From contig NZ_JAMBOS010000013.1 in the NCBI RefSeq assembly GCF_023715705.1, forward strand, positions 1 through 64,000: a DNA stretch of 64,000 bases, in the 5' to 3' direction. The number at the start of each line of letters is the position of its first letter. Positions within the stretch are counted from its first letter, which is position 1. The position numbers were made by a program, and so were the translations under genes. The notes beneath the pieces are model-generated. The model saw only the letters and a program-made list of their open reading frames with translations. It was not told the DNA's origin and ran no database searches. Shown one piece after another: positions 26,744 to 36,155 of this stretch. This DNA is from Halalkalibacter oceani (GTDB lineage: Bacteria; Bacillota; Bacilli; Bacillales; Bacillaceae_D).

Positions 26744-28882
26744 TTACTGATCAACTGCTGAAATCTTCACCGCGCTTACTTTAAAGCCCGGCATCCCGCA
26801 GGACGGGTCAAGGGTGCCCGCCACCAGACGATTGACATTTTGTGATTCCGTCCAATGCAAAGGCACAAAGACCGTATCCTTGCGAATGGTCTGTGACCAT
26901 TTGCTTCTGACGACAATGCTGCCCCGCTCCGATTCGACCTTGACCAGGCTTTGATCGTTTATCTGAAATTTTTTTGCCGTTGCAGGGTGAATTTCCATAT
27001 AGGATTCGAATTCACGTGCGGCAAGAGTCGCGCTCTTTCTCGTTTGCACGCCGGTTAAATAGTGAGACATGATCCGGCCTGTCGTCAGAAAGAGCGGATA
27101 CGTTTCCGATGTTTTCTCCTTGGCGATTTTCGCTGTATTGGACACCGGCACCATCCGCGCCTTTTGGTCGGGGTGGGCAAAGCCGGATTCAAATAAGCGC
27201 TCGGTCCCGGGATGCGTTGCGTCAGGACATGGCCATAGCAGACCTTTTTCCCGGCGCAACCGCTCATAGCTCATGCCGGAATAGTCGGCAATGCCGCCGC
27301 GCGACGCCTCACATAACTCATTAAAAACCTCCTCCGGTGACGAAAAGGAGAAATATTCGCCTTTACCGAGAGCATCGGCGACTTCACAAATAATCTTCCA
27401 GTCATGCTTGACCTCGCCGCGGAGCGGGAAGCTTGCTTCGCGTAACATGACCCGCCCTTCGACATTCGTCATTGTCCCTTCTGTTTCCAAATACGAGGTC
27501 GTTGGCAAAATTAAATCGGCTAATTGCGCTGTTTCGGAAATAAACATATCGACCGCCACGAGGAAATCGAGCTTAGTCAAGGCCTGTTTGACAAACTCGG
27601 CGCGCGGGTTCGAGACAACCGGATTCGAGCACATTAGAAACATTGCCTTAATCTCTCCTTCGTCGACCTTCTGGATCATTTCAAAAGCCGATACCCCTTT
27701 GCGCGGTATATCCTTGACAACGACCTTCCAGACGTCGGCGATAAATTGACGATCAGCTTCATTTTCAATGGAGCGGTAGCCTGGCAGCTGATCGGCTTTT
27801 TGCCCATGCTCTCTCGCCCCTTGTCCGTTTCCTTGCCCGGTCACCGCGCCATAGCCGGAGTATTTCTTACCGATCTTCCCTGTTGCTAATAGAATATTAA
27901 GAAAGTTCCGCACCGCGCTTGAACCATCCGTTTGCTGCTCCACTCCCCGGGCTGTAAAAATCATCCCCGACTCTTCTCTGGCAAAGACAGAAGCTGCCTT
28001 TCTGATCTGGCTAAGCGGCACCCCGGTCAGTTCGGCAATTTCATTAAGGTCGAGGGCCGAGACATACTCACGTACTTCCTCAAAGCCGACAACACGGCGT
28101 GCCAGAAAATCTTCATCGATTAACCCTTCGTCCAGAATTACCTTCAGGATGCCGTTCGCCAATGCCGCATCCATTCCCGGTCTCACCTTCAAATGAAGGT
28201 CGGCCAGCTTTGTCGTCGCTGTTTCCCGCGGGTCGATGGCAATGATAAACGCTCCGTTTTCTTTCGCTTTTTCAAAATAAGGCATGATCGTCGGCTGACA
28301 TTCAGCCACATTCGTTCCGGCCAGAATCAGACATCTGGAATGTGGAATTTCCTGAATAGTATTCGTAAAGCCGCGGTCCATACCAAAGGTTTTCGCCGCA
28401 GCGGAGGCCGCGGCCGACATACATAAGCGGCCATTGTAATCGATATACCTTGTTCCGAGCGCGACGCGGGCAAACTTCCCGAGCAAATACGCCTCTTCAT
28501 TCGTGATCGTCGCACTGCCATAGACCGCTAACGCATCCTTGCCGTGTTGCGCCTGAATCGCCGTGAATTTCTCGCGAATCAACTCCAGCGCTTCTTCCCA
28601 GGAAATCCGGACAAACTCACCGTTCACTTTGCGTAGCGGATATTTGAGCCGCTCGGAATGAAGGGCGTGCTGATGGGCATGCATCCCTTTAATACACAGC
28701 CGACCTCCTGACGTTGGATTATCGACACCGACTGTTTTGTATTTCTTACGCGTCACCGTCACTTGCTCAATTAGCTGCATTTTGCACTGCATGCTGCAAA
28801 AAGGGCATTGTGATTGATAAACGGTTTCCTTTTCCACTTCCTGCTGCTTCGTTCGAAAATACCTTAATAGCATCTCAGTCAT
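26744..28882 (-). CDS. nasC: Assimilatory nitrate reductase, catalytic subunit
   Basis: 712 residues, same length as B. subtilis NasC (710). It is a molybdopterin-dependent oxidoreductase reducing nitrate to nitrite in the cytoplasm. The N-terminal [4Fe-4S] site is CPFCSMQC followed by GGRLCIKG. Molybdopterin-binding motifs GSATITNEEAYLLGKFAR and NPVVSNPRAEFV are present, and the C-terminal MGD-binding domain includes PLFLTTGRIMSHYLTG. No signal peptide is present. It sits 41 bases after nasB in the same operon. Confidence 0.95.
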   Translation of the reverse strand: MTEMLLRYFRTKQQEVEKETVYQSQCPFCSMQCKMQLIEQVTVTRKKYKTVGVDNPTSGGRLCIKGMHAHQHALHSERLKYPLRKVNGEFVRISWEEALELIREKFTAIQAQHGKDALAVYGSATITNEEAYLLGKFARVALGTRYIDYNGRLCMSAAASAAAKTFGMDRGFTNTIQEIPHSRCLILAGTNVAECQPTIMPYFEKAKENGAFIIAIDPRETATTKLADLHLKVRPGMDAALANGILKVILDEGLIDEDFLARRVVGFEEVREYVSALDLNEIAELTGVPLSQIRKAASVFAREESGMIFTARGVEQQTDGSSAVRNFLNILLATGKIGKKYSGYGAVTGQGNGQGAREHGQKADQLPGYRSIENEADRQFIADVWKVVVKDIPRKGVSAFEMIQKVDEGEIKAMFLMCSNPVVSNPRAEFVKQALTKLDFLVAVDMFISETAQLADLILPTTSYLETEGTMTNVEGRVMLREASFPLRGEVKHDWKIICEVADALGKGEYFSFSSPEEVFNELCEASRGGIADYSGMSYERLRREKGLLWPCPDATHPGTERLFESGFAHPDQKARMVPVSNTAKIAKEKTSETYPLFLTTGRIMSHYLTGVQTRKSATLAAREFESYMEIHPATAKKFQINDQSLVKVESERGSIVVRSKWSQTIRKDTVFVPLHWTESQNVNRLVAGTLDPSCGMPGFKVSAVKISAVDQ

Positions 28883-28923
28883 CGTCTCTCATCCTTTGCT
28901 AACATATTTGTCTGCGTGACATC

Positions 28924-31275
28924 TTAGAAAGTTTTCGCCACTCTCGCTTTTATCTGTAAGGCATCCTGCTCCAGGTTACCGATCAGCTGCTGCCTTAACT
29001 CCGGAGCAAACAGGACCTCGCGAATGTGCAGCAAATGAACCCTATTAATCCAATCCCAAGTCCGCTCAGAATATTTGGCTGTTTCCCGGTAATATTGAAT
29101 GAAGGCTATCACCAGTTCACAGGCTTCTTCCGCCGTGTCAGCCACTGAGAGCAGCTGCCCCTGGCGGACATTCCTTCCGCTGCTGCCGCCGACATAGATT
29201 TCCCAGCCACGCGCAAACTGGATCAGCCCAACATCTTTCGTGGTGGAACCGGCTCCGTTATGACTGCAGGCTGATATTCCCATTCTCAGCCGGTATGGCG
29301 CCGGCACTGAGTCAATCCGCTGATCAATCTCGACCGCCAGCTCCAGCGCCTGTTTCTTATCACAAGTACAGGCTGTTTCCCCTAGACAGGTTTTTATGCT
29401 ATGCCCCCTGTTGCCGGTTGCGCTTCTCAATGGCAAGTCCAGCTCACGCCAAATCGGCTCCAGCTGCTCTTTCAGAATGCCGTATAAATGAATCCGCTGA
29501 TCACTCGTCACAGCAACGTTTGGAATGTGGTACTTCCCGGCAATATCGGCGATTCTCCGCAGTTCATCAGCATTGGTGATTCCCCCGTACATTTGCGGCG
29601 TGATCGCGTATGTCCCATCGCTCTGGACAACCGCATTCATTCTCTCATTCAGGAAAAGCGCTTCCTGCTCCGCTTCATATTCGGAATAAATCATCGCAAG
29701 GTAATAATGCAATGCTGGGACACAGGTCCGGCATCCATCCTTCGTTTTCCAATCGAGCTGCTCCATCACATCATGGACGGAGCTTAGTTTGCGGATCTGC
29801 ATCTCTTGGACAATCTCTTCATCGGTCAGCATCGTACAGGCACACAGCGCTTCCTTTTCGACTACTTCATCGAAGTCCTCGCTCTGGATATAGGACAGTA
29901 GCTCGGAGACGAGTGGCTTACAGCTCCCGCATGCACTTGAGGCCTTTGTACAGGTTTTAATTTCCTCGACACTCGACAGTTCATGTTGCTGACAGGCTTC
30001 AATAATCGCCCCCTTTGTCACGGCATTACATTGACAGATCAGCTCCGTCTGCTCCATCGTCACTACTTCCGATTCCTCTCCCGCGCTTTGCAAAAGCAAC
30101 CGCTTTTCTTCATCGGTGATCACTTTCTGCTTCGTCATCATATCCAGCAGCTTATTGCTCGCCTTCGTATCACCGAACATAACGGCGCCGATCACTTTCT
30201 CATCGCGCAGGATGATTTTTTTGTATGTCCGGGCCAGTTCATCAACACTCATCATCGTTTTTGCGTTCTCATCGGCCTGAAAGTCGCCCGCCGAAAAGAC
30301 ATTCACCCCTGAAATCTTCAATTGGGTCGAAAGAGTACTTCCCTCGTATCCGCCCGTCTCCCTGGCGCATAGATGAGCGGCCAACACTCTCCCCTGTTCA
30401 TAAAGCGGCTTAACAAGGCCGTATACCATTCCGCGATGCTCGACACATTCTCCAACGGCGTACACATCAGGCACGCTCGTCTGCAAATAATCATTGACGA
30501 GGATCGCCCGGTTCGTTTCAATCCCGCTTTCTTTTGCCAGCTGGACATTAGGACGGACGCCGACCGCCATAATGACCATATCTGCTTCTACCGACGTGCC
30601 ATCGGTAAACCGTAGCCCCTCGACCCGGCCGCTGCCGGTGATCTCCTCGGTCGTCTTCTCCAACAAAAACTTCATCCCCTGGCTTTCCAGCTCCTGTTCC
30701 AGCATCATCGCCGCGGTTGGATCAAGCTGTCTCTCCATCAGATGCTTGGCGATATGAATGACATTGACTTCCATCCCGAGATTCAGCAACCCTCTGGCGG
30801 CCTCCAAACCGAGCAGACCTCCGCCGATAACGGCCGCTTTTTTATAACTGCCGGCGATCTCGACCATCTTTTGGCAGTCTTCAATGGTCCGAAAGCTGAC
30901 AACTCCTTCCTTGTCAGCTCCGGGAATCGGCAGCATAAACGGAACGGAGCCTGTCGCGATAATCAGCTTGTCGTAAGTAACCTTTCTGTTGCGATCAGTG
31001 CTCACTGTTTTTTTGACCGTGTCGATTTGGACGACTGTCTCCCCTGTATAAAGCTGGAGATCGTTGCTCTCATACCAGGCGCGGTCATGCAATGTAATAT
31101 CATCAACCTTCGTATCCCCTTGTAAAACGCTCGATAGCATAATGCGATTATAATTGTAATGAGGCTCACTGCCGAAAACAGTCACCTCATACAGAGACGG
31201 ATTTACTTTCAGGATTTCCTCCATGCAGTTTATTCCTGCCATGCCGTTTCCTATCAAGACCAGCTTTTGTTTCAT
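28924..31275 (-). CDS. nasB: Nitrate reductase electron-transfer subunit (NirB paralogue)
   Basis: 783 residues. It is co-linear with NirB: FAD/NADH domain (LVLIGNGMAG, AVIGGGLLGLEAA), two [2Fe-2S] BFD domains (CQCN...CGSC and CACT...CRTC, all eight cysteines present) and a siroheme-domain remnant. In that remnant the first pair is kept (CLGETAC), but the second reads CSHNG instead of C-x3-C. It therefore cannot bind siroheme/[4Fe-4S] in the usual way and is read as an electron donor to NasC, as B. subtilis NasB. The ATG has AGAGGGGG about 9 bases upstream. A TnrA promoter precedes it. Confidence 0.9.
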   Translation of the reverse strand: MKQKLVLIGNGMAGINCMEEILKVNPSLYEVTVFGSEPHYNYNRIMLSSVLQGDTKVDDITLHDRAWYESNDLQLYTGETVVQIDTVKKTVSTDRNRKVTYDKLIIATGSVPFMLPIPGADKEGVVSFRTIEDCQKMVEIAGSYKKAAVIGGGLLGLEAARGLLNLGMEVNVIHIAKHLMERQLDPTAAMMLEQELESQGMKFLLEKTTEEITGSGRVEGLRFTDGTSVEADMVIMAVGVRPNVQLAKESGIETNRAILVNDYLQTSVPDVYAVGECVEHRGMVYGLVKPLYEQGRVLAAHLCARETGGYEGSTLSTQLKISGVNVFSAGDFQADENAKTMMSVDELARTYKKIILRDEKVIGAVMFGDTKASNKLLDMMTKQKVITDEEKRLLLQSAGEESEVVTMEQTELICQCNAVTKGAIIEACQQHELSSVEEIKTCTKASSACGSCKPLVSELLSYIQSEDFDEVVEKEALCACTMLTDEEIVQEMQIRKLSSVHDVMEQLDWKTKDGCRTCVPALHYYLAMIYSEYEAEQEALFLNERMNAVVQSDGTYAITPQMYGGITNADELRRIADIAGKYHIPNVAVTSDQRIHLYGILKEQLEPIWRELDLPLRSATGNRGHSIKTCLGETACTCDKKQALELAVEIDQRIDSVPAPYRLRMGISACSHNGAGSTTKDVGLIQFARGWEIYVGGSSGRNVRQGQLLSVADTAEEACELVIAFIQYYRETAKYSERTWDWINRVHLLHIREVLFAPELRQQLIGNLEQDALQIKARVAKTF

Positions 31276-31366
31276 TTTTAGAACCCCCTCTTTCATCCGG
31301 GATGATTGATCAGCGCGGCACTATCTTTAAAGACACATTAAAATTACTTCTTATATAGTCACTATC

Positions 31367-31418
31367 ATTTTAGTAAGAATAAGTGTTCAATTCCTTAACC
31401 ATGTCAGATGTGCTGACA
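31367..31418 (-). promoter_or_regulatory. TnrA-activated promoter of nasB-nasC
   Basis: TGTCAGATGTGCTGACA (31402-31418) is a perfect TnrA/GlnR box. A TAAAAT -10 element (31367-31372) begins 30 bases after it on the minus strand, the same phase as at narK and nasF. Confidence 0.9.
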
Positions 31419-31440
31419 TAGAATTCTCTGAAAACGCAAT

Positions 31441-31625
31441 AAAAAAACCGCACAGCGGCTTTTCTACGAATCCATCCGAAATTTTATCGTTCAAAAAGAG
31501 GGGACAGCCACGATCTTTTTAAGCTAGGGCACAGCGGCTTTTTCATAAGCGGCGTGCGAAGCACCGCCCTTCCACGAGTGAATCCGAAAATTTTATCTTT
31601 CTTATCGATTAAAAAAGATCCGCCC
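31441..31625. repeat. Partly duplicated non-coding block upstream of nasB
   Basis: Two related segments start with CACAGCGGCTTTT (31451 and 31530) and end with GAATCC...CGAAA-TTTTATC (about 31468 and 31580). GGCGTGCGAAGCACCGCC inside the second forms a hairpin. No gene is visible. The block carries two copies of the small GCAGCGGCTTT element and may include the LysM-gene terminator. Confidence 0.5.
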
Positions 31626-31630
31626 TTCAA

Positions 31631-32155
31631 TTAAGCCGGACGAATCTTTGTTTGATCAAGACAGCGGGGAAGGAGCAGGGCATAGCCTGGATAAATCACA
31701 TCACCCGAAAAGCTGTGCCTGTTCGCATTGGCCTGAATCAGCGCCATTACAGGAACGTCGCGCCTCTCGGCAATGCGCCATAAGGAATCCCCTTCTTCGA
31801 CAATTTCAATTTGCAATGGCAATTCCAGTAATTGATTGGCGACTATTTTGTTTCTATCAGTCAATTGCGGGTTAAGCTCTTTCACTGTCTGAAGATCAAT
31901 ACCAAACGAACCCGCAATCGATGTAAGGGTCTCACCCGGCTGGACAAAATAAAGTACCTGCGGCTCCGGGGTATAGGCATAAGGTACAATCAGCTGTCTT
32001 CCCTCGTAAATCAGCCCTGGATCTGTAAAAGGAGGGTAAAGGGAATTCAGCTGCTCTATTTCGTCAACCGTACTTCGGAGCATGGTCGCAATACCAAATA
32101 CCGTATCATTCGGCTTCACCGTATAAACAAAGTAAGTTCCTTCGTTTGCCAGCAC
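31631..32155 (-). CDS. Triple LysM-domain protein
   Basis: 174 residues consisting almost entirely of three LysM repeats: YTVKPNDTVFGIATML, YFVQPGETLTSIAGSF and EIVEEGDSLWRIAERR, each followed by the typical asparagine-proline/leucine segment. LysM domains bind N-acetylglucosamine polymers such as peptidoglycan. No signal peptide is visible, so it may be exported by another route or act in the mother cell on the spore cortex/coat like SafA. That is inference. A GTG start has GGGGG 7 bases upstream. Confidence 0.8.
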   Translation of the reverse strand: MLANEGTYFVYTVKPNDTVFGIATMLRSTVDEIEQLNSLYPPFTDPGLIYEGRQLIVPYAYTPEPQVLYFVQPGETLTSIAGSFGIDLQTVKELNPQLTDRNKIVANQLLELPLQIEIVEEGDSLWRIAERRDVPVMALIQANANRHSFSGDVIYPGYALLLPRCLDQTKIRPA

Positions 32156-32224
32156 ATCACTTCCCCCTCGTACCCGATTAACCCCTCCTGTATACTATTG
32201 GCCGAGGGGAGAAGATGTGCCTGC

Positions 32225-34367
32225 CTATATCTCGTCCCTGTTCTTTTTTCGCTTCAGCAGACGCAGACCATTCCCTGTCACAAGCAAGGTTGCCCCCATA
32301 TCTGCCAGAATAGCGATCCAGAGAGTGAGCCAGCCGGGAACGACAAGCAGCAGCGCGAGCAGCTTCAACCCGAGTGAAAAGGCGATATTCTGCTTAATAA
32401 TGCGCAATGCTTTCCGACTAAGGGCAACGAGGTACGGCAGTTGCTTCAAATCATCGCTCATCAGGGCGACATCCGCCGTTTCGAGCGCCGTATCCGTACC
32501 GGCTCCTCCCATTGCGATTCCGACCGTGGAAGCGGCCAGTGCCGGGGCATCATTTACTCCGTCTCCGATCATCGCGACTCGTTCATGCTCATTTCTTAAT
32601 TGCTTAATATAGCTCAGCTTATCCTCAGGCAGAAGCTCAGCCTGAATGTCCTTCACGCCAACCTGCCTGCCGACAGCCTCAGCCGTAAGCTGATTATCAC
32701 CCGTGAGCATTACAGTCCGTGAAATCCCCAGCTCGTGCAAGCTCTCAACTACTTTTTTACTCAGCTCCCTCACTTCATCAGCGACCGCAAAGACAGCGTA
32801 TACATCATCCTCTGTTCCGAAGAGCATCGGTTTTTCCCTGTCTTTGGAGCCGGAGGACTTCCTCTTTTATTTCGGCACTGACCTGCGGAAACAGAAGGAG
32901 ATTCCCGATCTGATACTGCACTCCGTCAATGCTTCCTTTAATTCCTTTTCCGGTCAGAGAGAGAAAGTCATTGACCTCAATCTCGTGATAACGAACCTGC
33001 TCCTCCTCCGCTTTACGAATTACCGCCGATGCAAGCGGATGAGCGGAGCGTGACTCTAAAGCGGCGATCACGGTCAGAGCTTCCTGCGTCGTATAACCTG
33101 CAGCGCACGTAATAATATCCGTCACCTGCGGGCTGCCTTTCGTTAGCGTTCCTGTTTTGTCAAAAGCAATGGCCTTCAAGCCGCCCAGCTCTTCCAGATA
33201 AACGCCGCCTTTGATAAGCACTCCATTCCTCGCGGCATTGCCGATTGCTGTCACAATCGCCACCGGAGTGGAAATGACGAGCGCGCACGGACAACCGACG
33301 ACCAGGACGGCCAAGCCCTGGTAAATCCATGTTCCCCAGTCTGCCTGGAAAAACAATGGCGGGATTAGCGCAATGAGCAGGGCGACAAGCATAATCGCCG
33401 GTGTATAATATTTGGCGAATTTATCAATAAAAGCTTGAGAAGGCGCACGCTCAGCCTGCGCTTCTTCCACAAGGTGGATGATCTTTGAAAGCGTCGTATC
33501 CTCGACTCTCTTTGTCACCTCTACCTCAAGCAGTCCTTCCTCATTTAACGTTCCAGCAAACACTTCATCCGTTTCGTGCTTTTCCACCGGCACGGACTCC
33601 CCGGTAATTGCCGCCTGGTTGACCGAGGAACGACCGCTCATGACGGTTCCATCCATGGCGATTTTCTGTCCGGGGCGCACGATCATCCGGTCGCCAATTT
33701 GAATGTCGTCAACAGGTACGAGCACGGTTTCGCCATTGCGCTGAATCAACGCTTCCTTTGGCGCGATGTCCATCAGCGAGCGGATGGACTGCCGCGCCTG
33801 GTCCATGGAAAACCGTTCCAATGCTTCACTGATCGCAAACAGGATGACGACAATCGCTCCTTCGGTCCATTCACCGATAATTGCCGCTCCAATCACAGCG
33901 ATCGTCATCAATGTTTTCATATCAAATTGCGCTCTTAGTAAATTGGCCAGACCGACTTTGAAAAGCGAAAAGCCGCCGACAACAATTGATACAAGAAAAG
34001 CGCCGATAACCGCGCCGTTTCCTTCCCCAAGCATAGATTGACCGATGATGCCAAGCACAAGGAAGAGCGCCGAAATAACCACATGGATATGCTTCTTGAT
34101 GAAGGAAAGCGGTGTTGTCCGTTCCACTTCTCTGCTTCTATCATGTTCAGGTGTCAGCCGCAGCTGTTCAAACGCACCGGCTTTTTCGAGCTGCTCAAGC
34201 GTTGCCTCTCCATAGACGGATATCTTCGCAGCGCCGAAATTCACCTTGGCATCGTGTACCCCTTCAAGCTCCTTAACATTGCGCTCAAACTTCCCGGCGC
34301 AATTCACACAGGTAAAGCCCTCTACCCGGTACACTTTCTTTTCTGCTTCATGGACTGCTTTACTCAC
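32225..34367 (-). pseudogene. cadA: Cadmium/zinc-exporting P-type ATPase, frameshifted
   Basis: A P1B-type ATPase split over two frames. The first part (32805-34367) has a heavy-metal domain with [11 protein letters not shown], membrane motif CPC ([11 protein letters not shown]), DKTGTLTKG and SAHPLASAV. The second (32225-32827) has [14 protein letters not shown] and [15 protein letters not shown]. At the junction near 32825 the reading GGA AAA ACC G-ATG-CTC changes frame by +1. Inserting CC restores the family sequence GKTPMLFGT, so a two-base loss from a C run is likely. GTG start: AGAGGTG lies 7 bases before it. It overlaps cadC by 8 bases. Either a recent pseudogene or a sequencing error. 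Confidence 0.85.
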
Positions 34368-34740
34368 GAGCCCACACCTCTCTTCCATGTACGACAGCCG
34401 TCGTGACAAGCATTATGACATGGGCGTCATCCAGCGAATAAAAAACAAGCTTGCCCTCTCTCCGGCTTTTGCAAATGCCGAGGCTGCGCAAATGCCGTAA
34501 ATGGTGGGAGACGGTCGCCACCGTCGCTCCAATAATCGTCGCCACATCACAGACGCACAGCTCCTCCTCCTGACAAAGAGCGTAAGCGATTTTCAGCCTC
34601 GTTTCATCAGCAAGAGCTTTAAAAATCCCGGCAACCGGACTAAGCTTCTCCGCTTCCACGATGGAGGAGACACGCTTCACTTTCTCTTCGTCATAGCAAA
34701 ACACATCACATGTATCGATTTGGTTCTTCGCTTTCGGCAT
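34360..34740 (-). CDS. cadC: Cadmium/zinc-responsive ArsR-family repressor CadC
   Basis: 126 residues, winged helix of the ArsR/SmtB family. The metal-sensing ELCVCD motif is in the DNA-binding region, with N-terminal cysteines in [12 protein letters not shown], matching the Cys4-type alpha3N site of CadC. The recognition helix is [17 protein letters not shown]. Metal binding releases the operator. The gene is first in cadC-cadA, and a palindromic operator overlaps its promoter. Confidence 0.93.
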   Translation of the reverse strand: MPKAKNQIDTCDVFCYDEEKVKRVSSIVEAEKLSPVAGIFKALADETRLKIAYALCQEEELCVCDVATIIGATVATVSHHLRHLRSLGICKSRREGKLVFYSLDDAHVIMLVTTAVVHGREVWARE

Positions 34741-34754
34741 CCTTCATCCCTCAT

Positions 34755-34803
34755 TCAAATGATCATTTGATTATAGTGTATGCCAGCAATCGAAAAACGT
34801 CAA
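34755..34803 (-). promoter_or_regulatory. cadCA promoter with CadC operator
   Basis: TCAAATGATCATTTGA (34755-34770) is a 16-bp perfect palindrome resembling the plasmid pI258 cad operator core TCAAATAAATATTTGA. The -35 TTGACG (34798-34803) and -10 TACACT (34775-34780) are 17 bases apart, and the operator covers the start of transcription. Confidence 0.8.
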
Positions 34804-35013
34804 TCGATGCTCCGGAAAAGGGCTCGCTTGAGAAGCAGTAAATAGAGAAAGGGAATGGCTCTGGACGCTACACATATTGCTTTAGGCTTATTCTAAAATT
34901 TCGGGACAAGGCTGCAAAAATTTAAAAGACAATACTTCGCTTGCCCTGCTAATTATGTTAAGTTATTACATGTAAATATTTATTAAGCTCGTTTACATAA
35001 AGGAGTGTTCATT

Positions 35014-35937
35014 ATGGAAAAAGTTCTCGTATTCGGTCACAAGAATCCTGACACAGATTCAATTTGCTCTGCTATTGCCTACGCCCATTTAAAAACAAAG
35101 ATTAATATCCCCGCTGAACCGGTCCGTTTAGGGGAAATTAACAGTGAAACACAGTACGCGCTCGATTATTTCCAGGTCAACGCGCCAAGATTGACTGAGT
35201 CGGTTGCTGAAGCAAAGGAGGTCATTCTCGTCGACCATAATGAGCGCCAGCAAAGCGCCTCAGACCTTGATCAGGTTCGCGTCATTGAAGTGATTGACCA
35301 TCACCGGATTGCCAACTTTGAGACAAGCGACCCGCTTTATTACCGGGCTGAACCGGTAGGCTGCACGGCAACCATTCTTTATAAGCTGTACAGAGAGAAT
35401 GAAATTGACATTCCAAAGGAGATTGCCGGCCTGATGCTTTCCGCTATTATCTCAGATTCATTGCTGTTCAAATCCCCGACATGCACGGAAGAAGACATAG
35501 CAACTGCAAAAAAGCTTGCTGAAATCGCCGGAGTTAACAGTGAGGAATACGGCCTAGCGATGCTCAAGGCCGGTGCCGATGTGAGCGATAAATCGGCGAA
35601 AGATCTCCTAAGCCTTGACGCAAAGGAATTTCAAATGGGACAGCACAAAGTGGAAATTGCCCAAGTGAATACGGTCGACGTGGAAGAAGTGTTTGCGAAG
35701 CAAGCAGAATTAGAAGCTGAAATCGAAGCCGTAATCGCCGAAAAAAGTCTCGACCTCTTCCTGCTCGTTGTAACGGATATTTTAAACAACGACTCAAAGG
35801 TTCTCGCCCTCGGCTCACAGGCTGAAGCAGTCAATAAGGCGTTCCAGGTTACTCTTGATGGAAAAACAGCGCTGTTAAAAGGGGTCGTATCGCGTAAGAA
35901 ACAGGTCGTTCCTCAGCTTACAGAAGCATTGAAGTAA
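35014..35937 (+). CDS. ppaC: Manganese-dependent inorganic pyrophosphatase
   Basis: 307 residues, DHH family II pyrophosphatase (about 310 is usual). Metal-site motifs are [24 protein letters not shown] and the C-terminal [10 protein letters not shown] for phosphate binding. It hydrolyses pyrophosphate to drive biosynthesis in the cytoplasm. The ATG after AAAGGAG (8 bases) is preferred to a GTG three codons upstream. It stands alone with terminators behind it. Confidence 0.96.
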   Translation: MEKVLVFGHKNPDTDSICSAIAYAHLKTKINIPAEPVRLGEINSETQYALDYFQVNAPRLTESVAEAKEVILVDHNERQQSASDLDQVRVIEVIDHHRIANFETSDPLYYRAEPVGCTATILYKLYRENEIDIPKEIAGLMLSAIISDSLLFKSPTCTEEDIATAKKLAEIAGVNSEEYGLAMLKAGADVSDKSAKDLLSLDAKEFQMGQHKVEIAQVNTVDVEEVFAKQAELEAEIEAVIAEKSLDLFLLVVTDILNNDSKVLALGSQAEAVNKAFQVTLDGKTALLKGVVSRKKQVVPQLTEALK

Positions 35938-35975
35938 AAGGAGTTACGAGGCACAATATCATCGCGCGGCTTTAA

Positions 35976-36015
35976 GGCTGGTCCAAAAGGTTGTTTTCTA
36001 CCTTTTGGACCAGCC
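35976..36015. terminator. Terminator after ppaC
   Basis: A 15-bp perfect stem GGCTGGTCCAAAAGG/CCTTTTGGACCAGCC, loop TTGTTTTCTA. A core member of the recurring stem-loop family. Confidence 0.85.
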
Positions 36016-36077
36016 TCAAGGAGAGATGGGATCGGGATGCTTTATCCTGTACACTGCAGAGCATGATAACATCGCTA

Positions 36078-36124
36078 AAGAGGCTGGGCCGAAGGTTGTT
36101 TTGCACCTTTTGCCTAGCCTCTTT
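36078..36124. terminator. Terminator after hemAT
   Basis: AAAGAGGCTGGGCCGAAGGT pairs with ACCTTTTGCCTAGCCTCTTT (17 of 20), loop TGTTTTGC. It serves the convergent hemAT gene and is about 60 bases from the preceding copy. Confidence 0.8.
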
Positions 36125-36155
36125 AGGCTCCTATGTCTTTTAAACAGGCAGAGCT

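Noticed and set aside
32805-32835. Programmed frameshift in the cadmium ATPase
   Set aside because: The needed change is +1 (or -2), whereas the nearby GGAAAAAC run would favour -1 slippage. No stimulatory structure is seen, and the split destroys the catalytic core.
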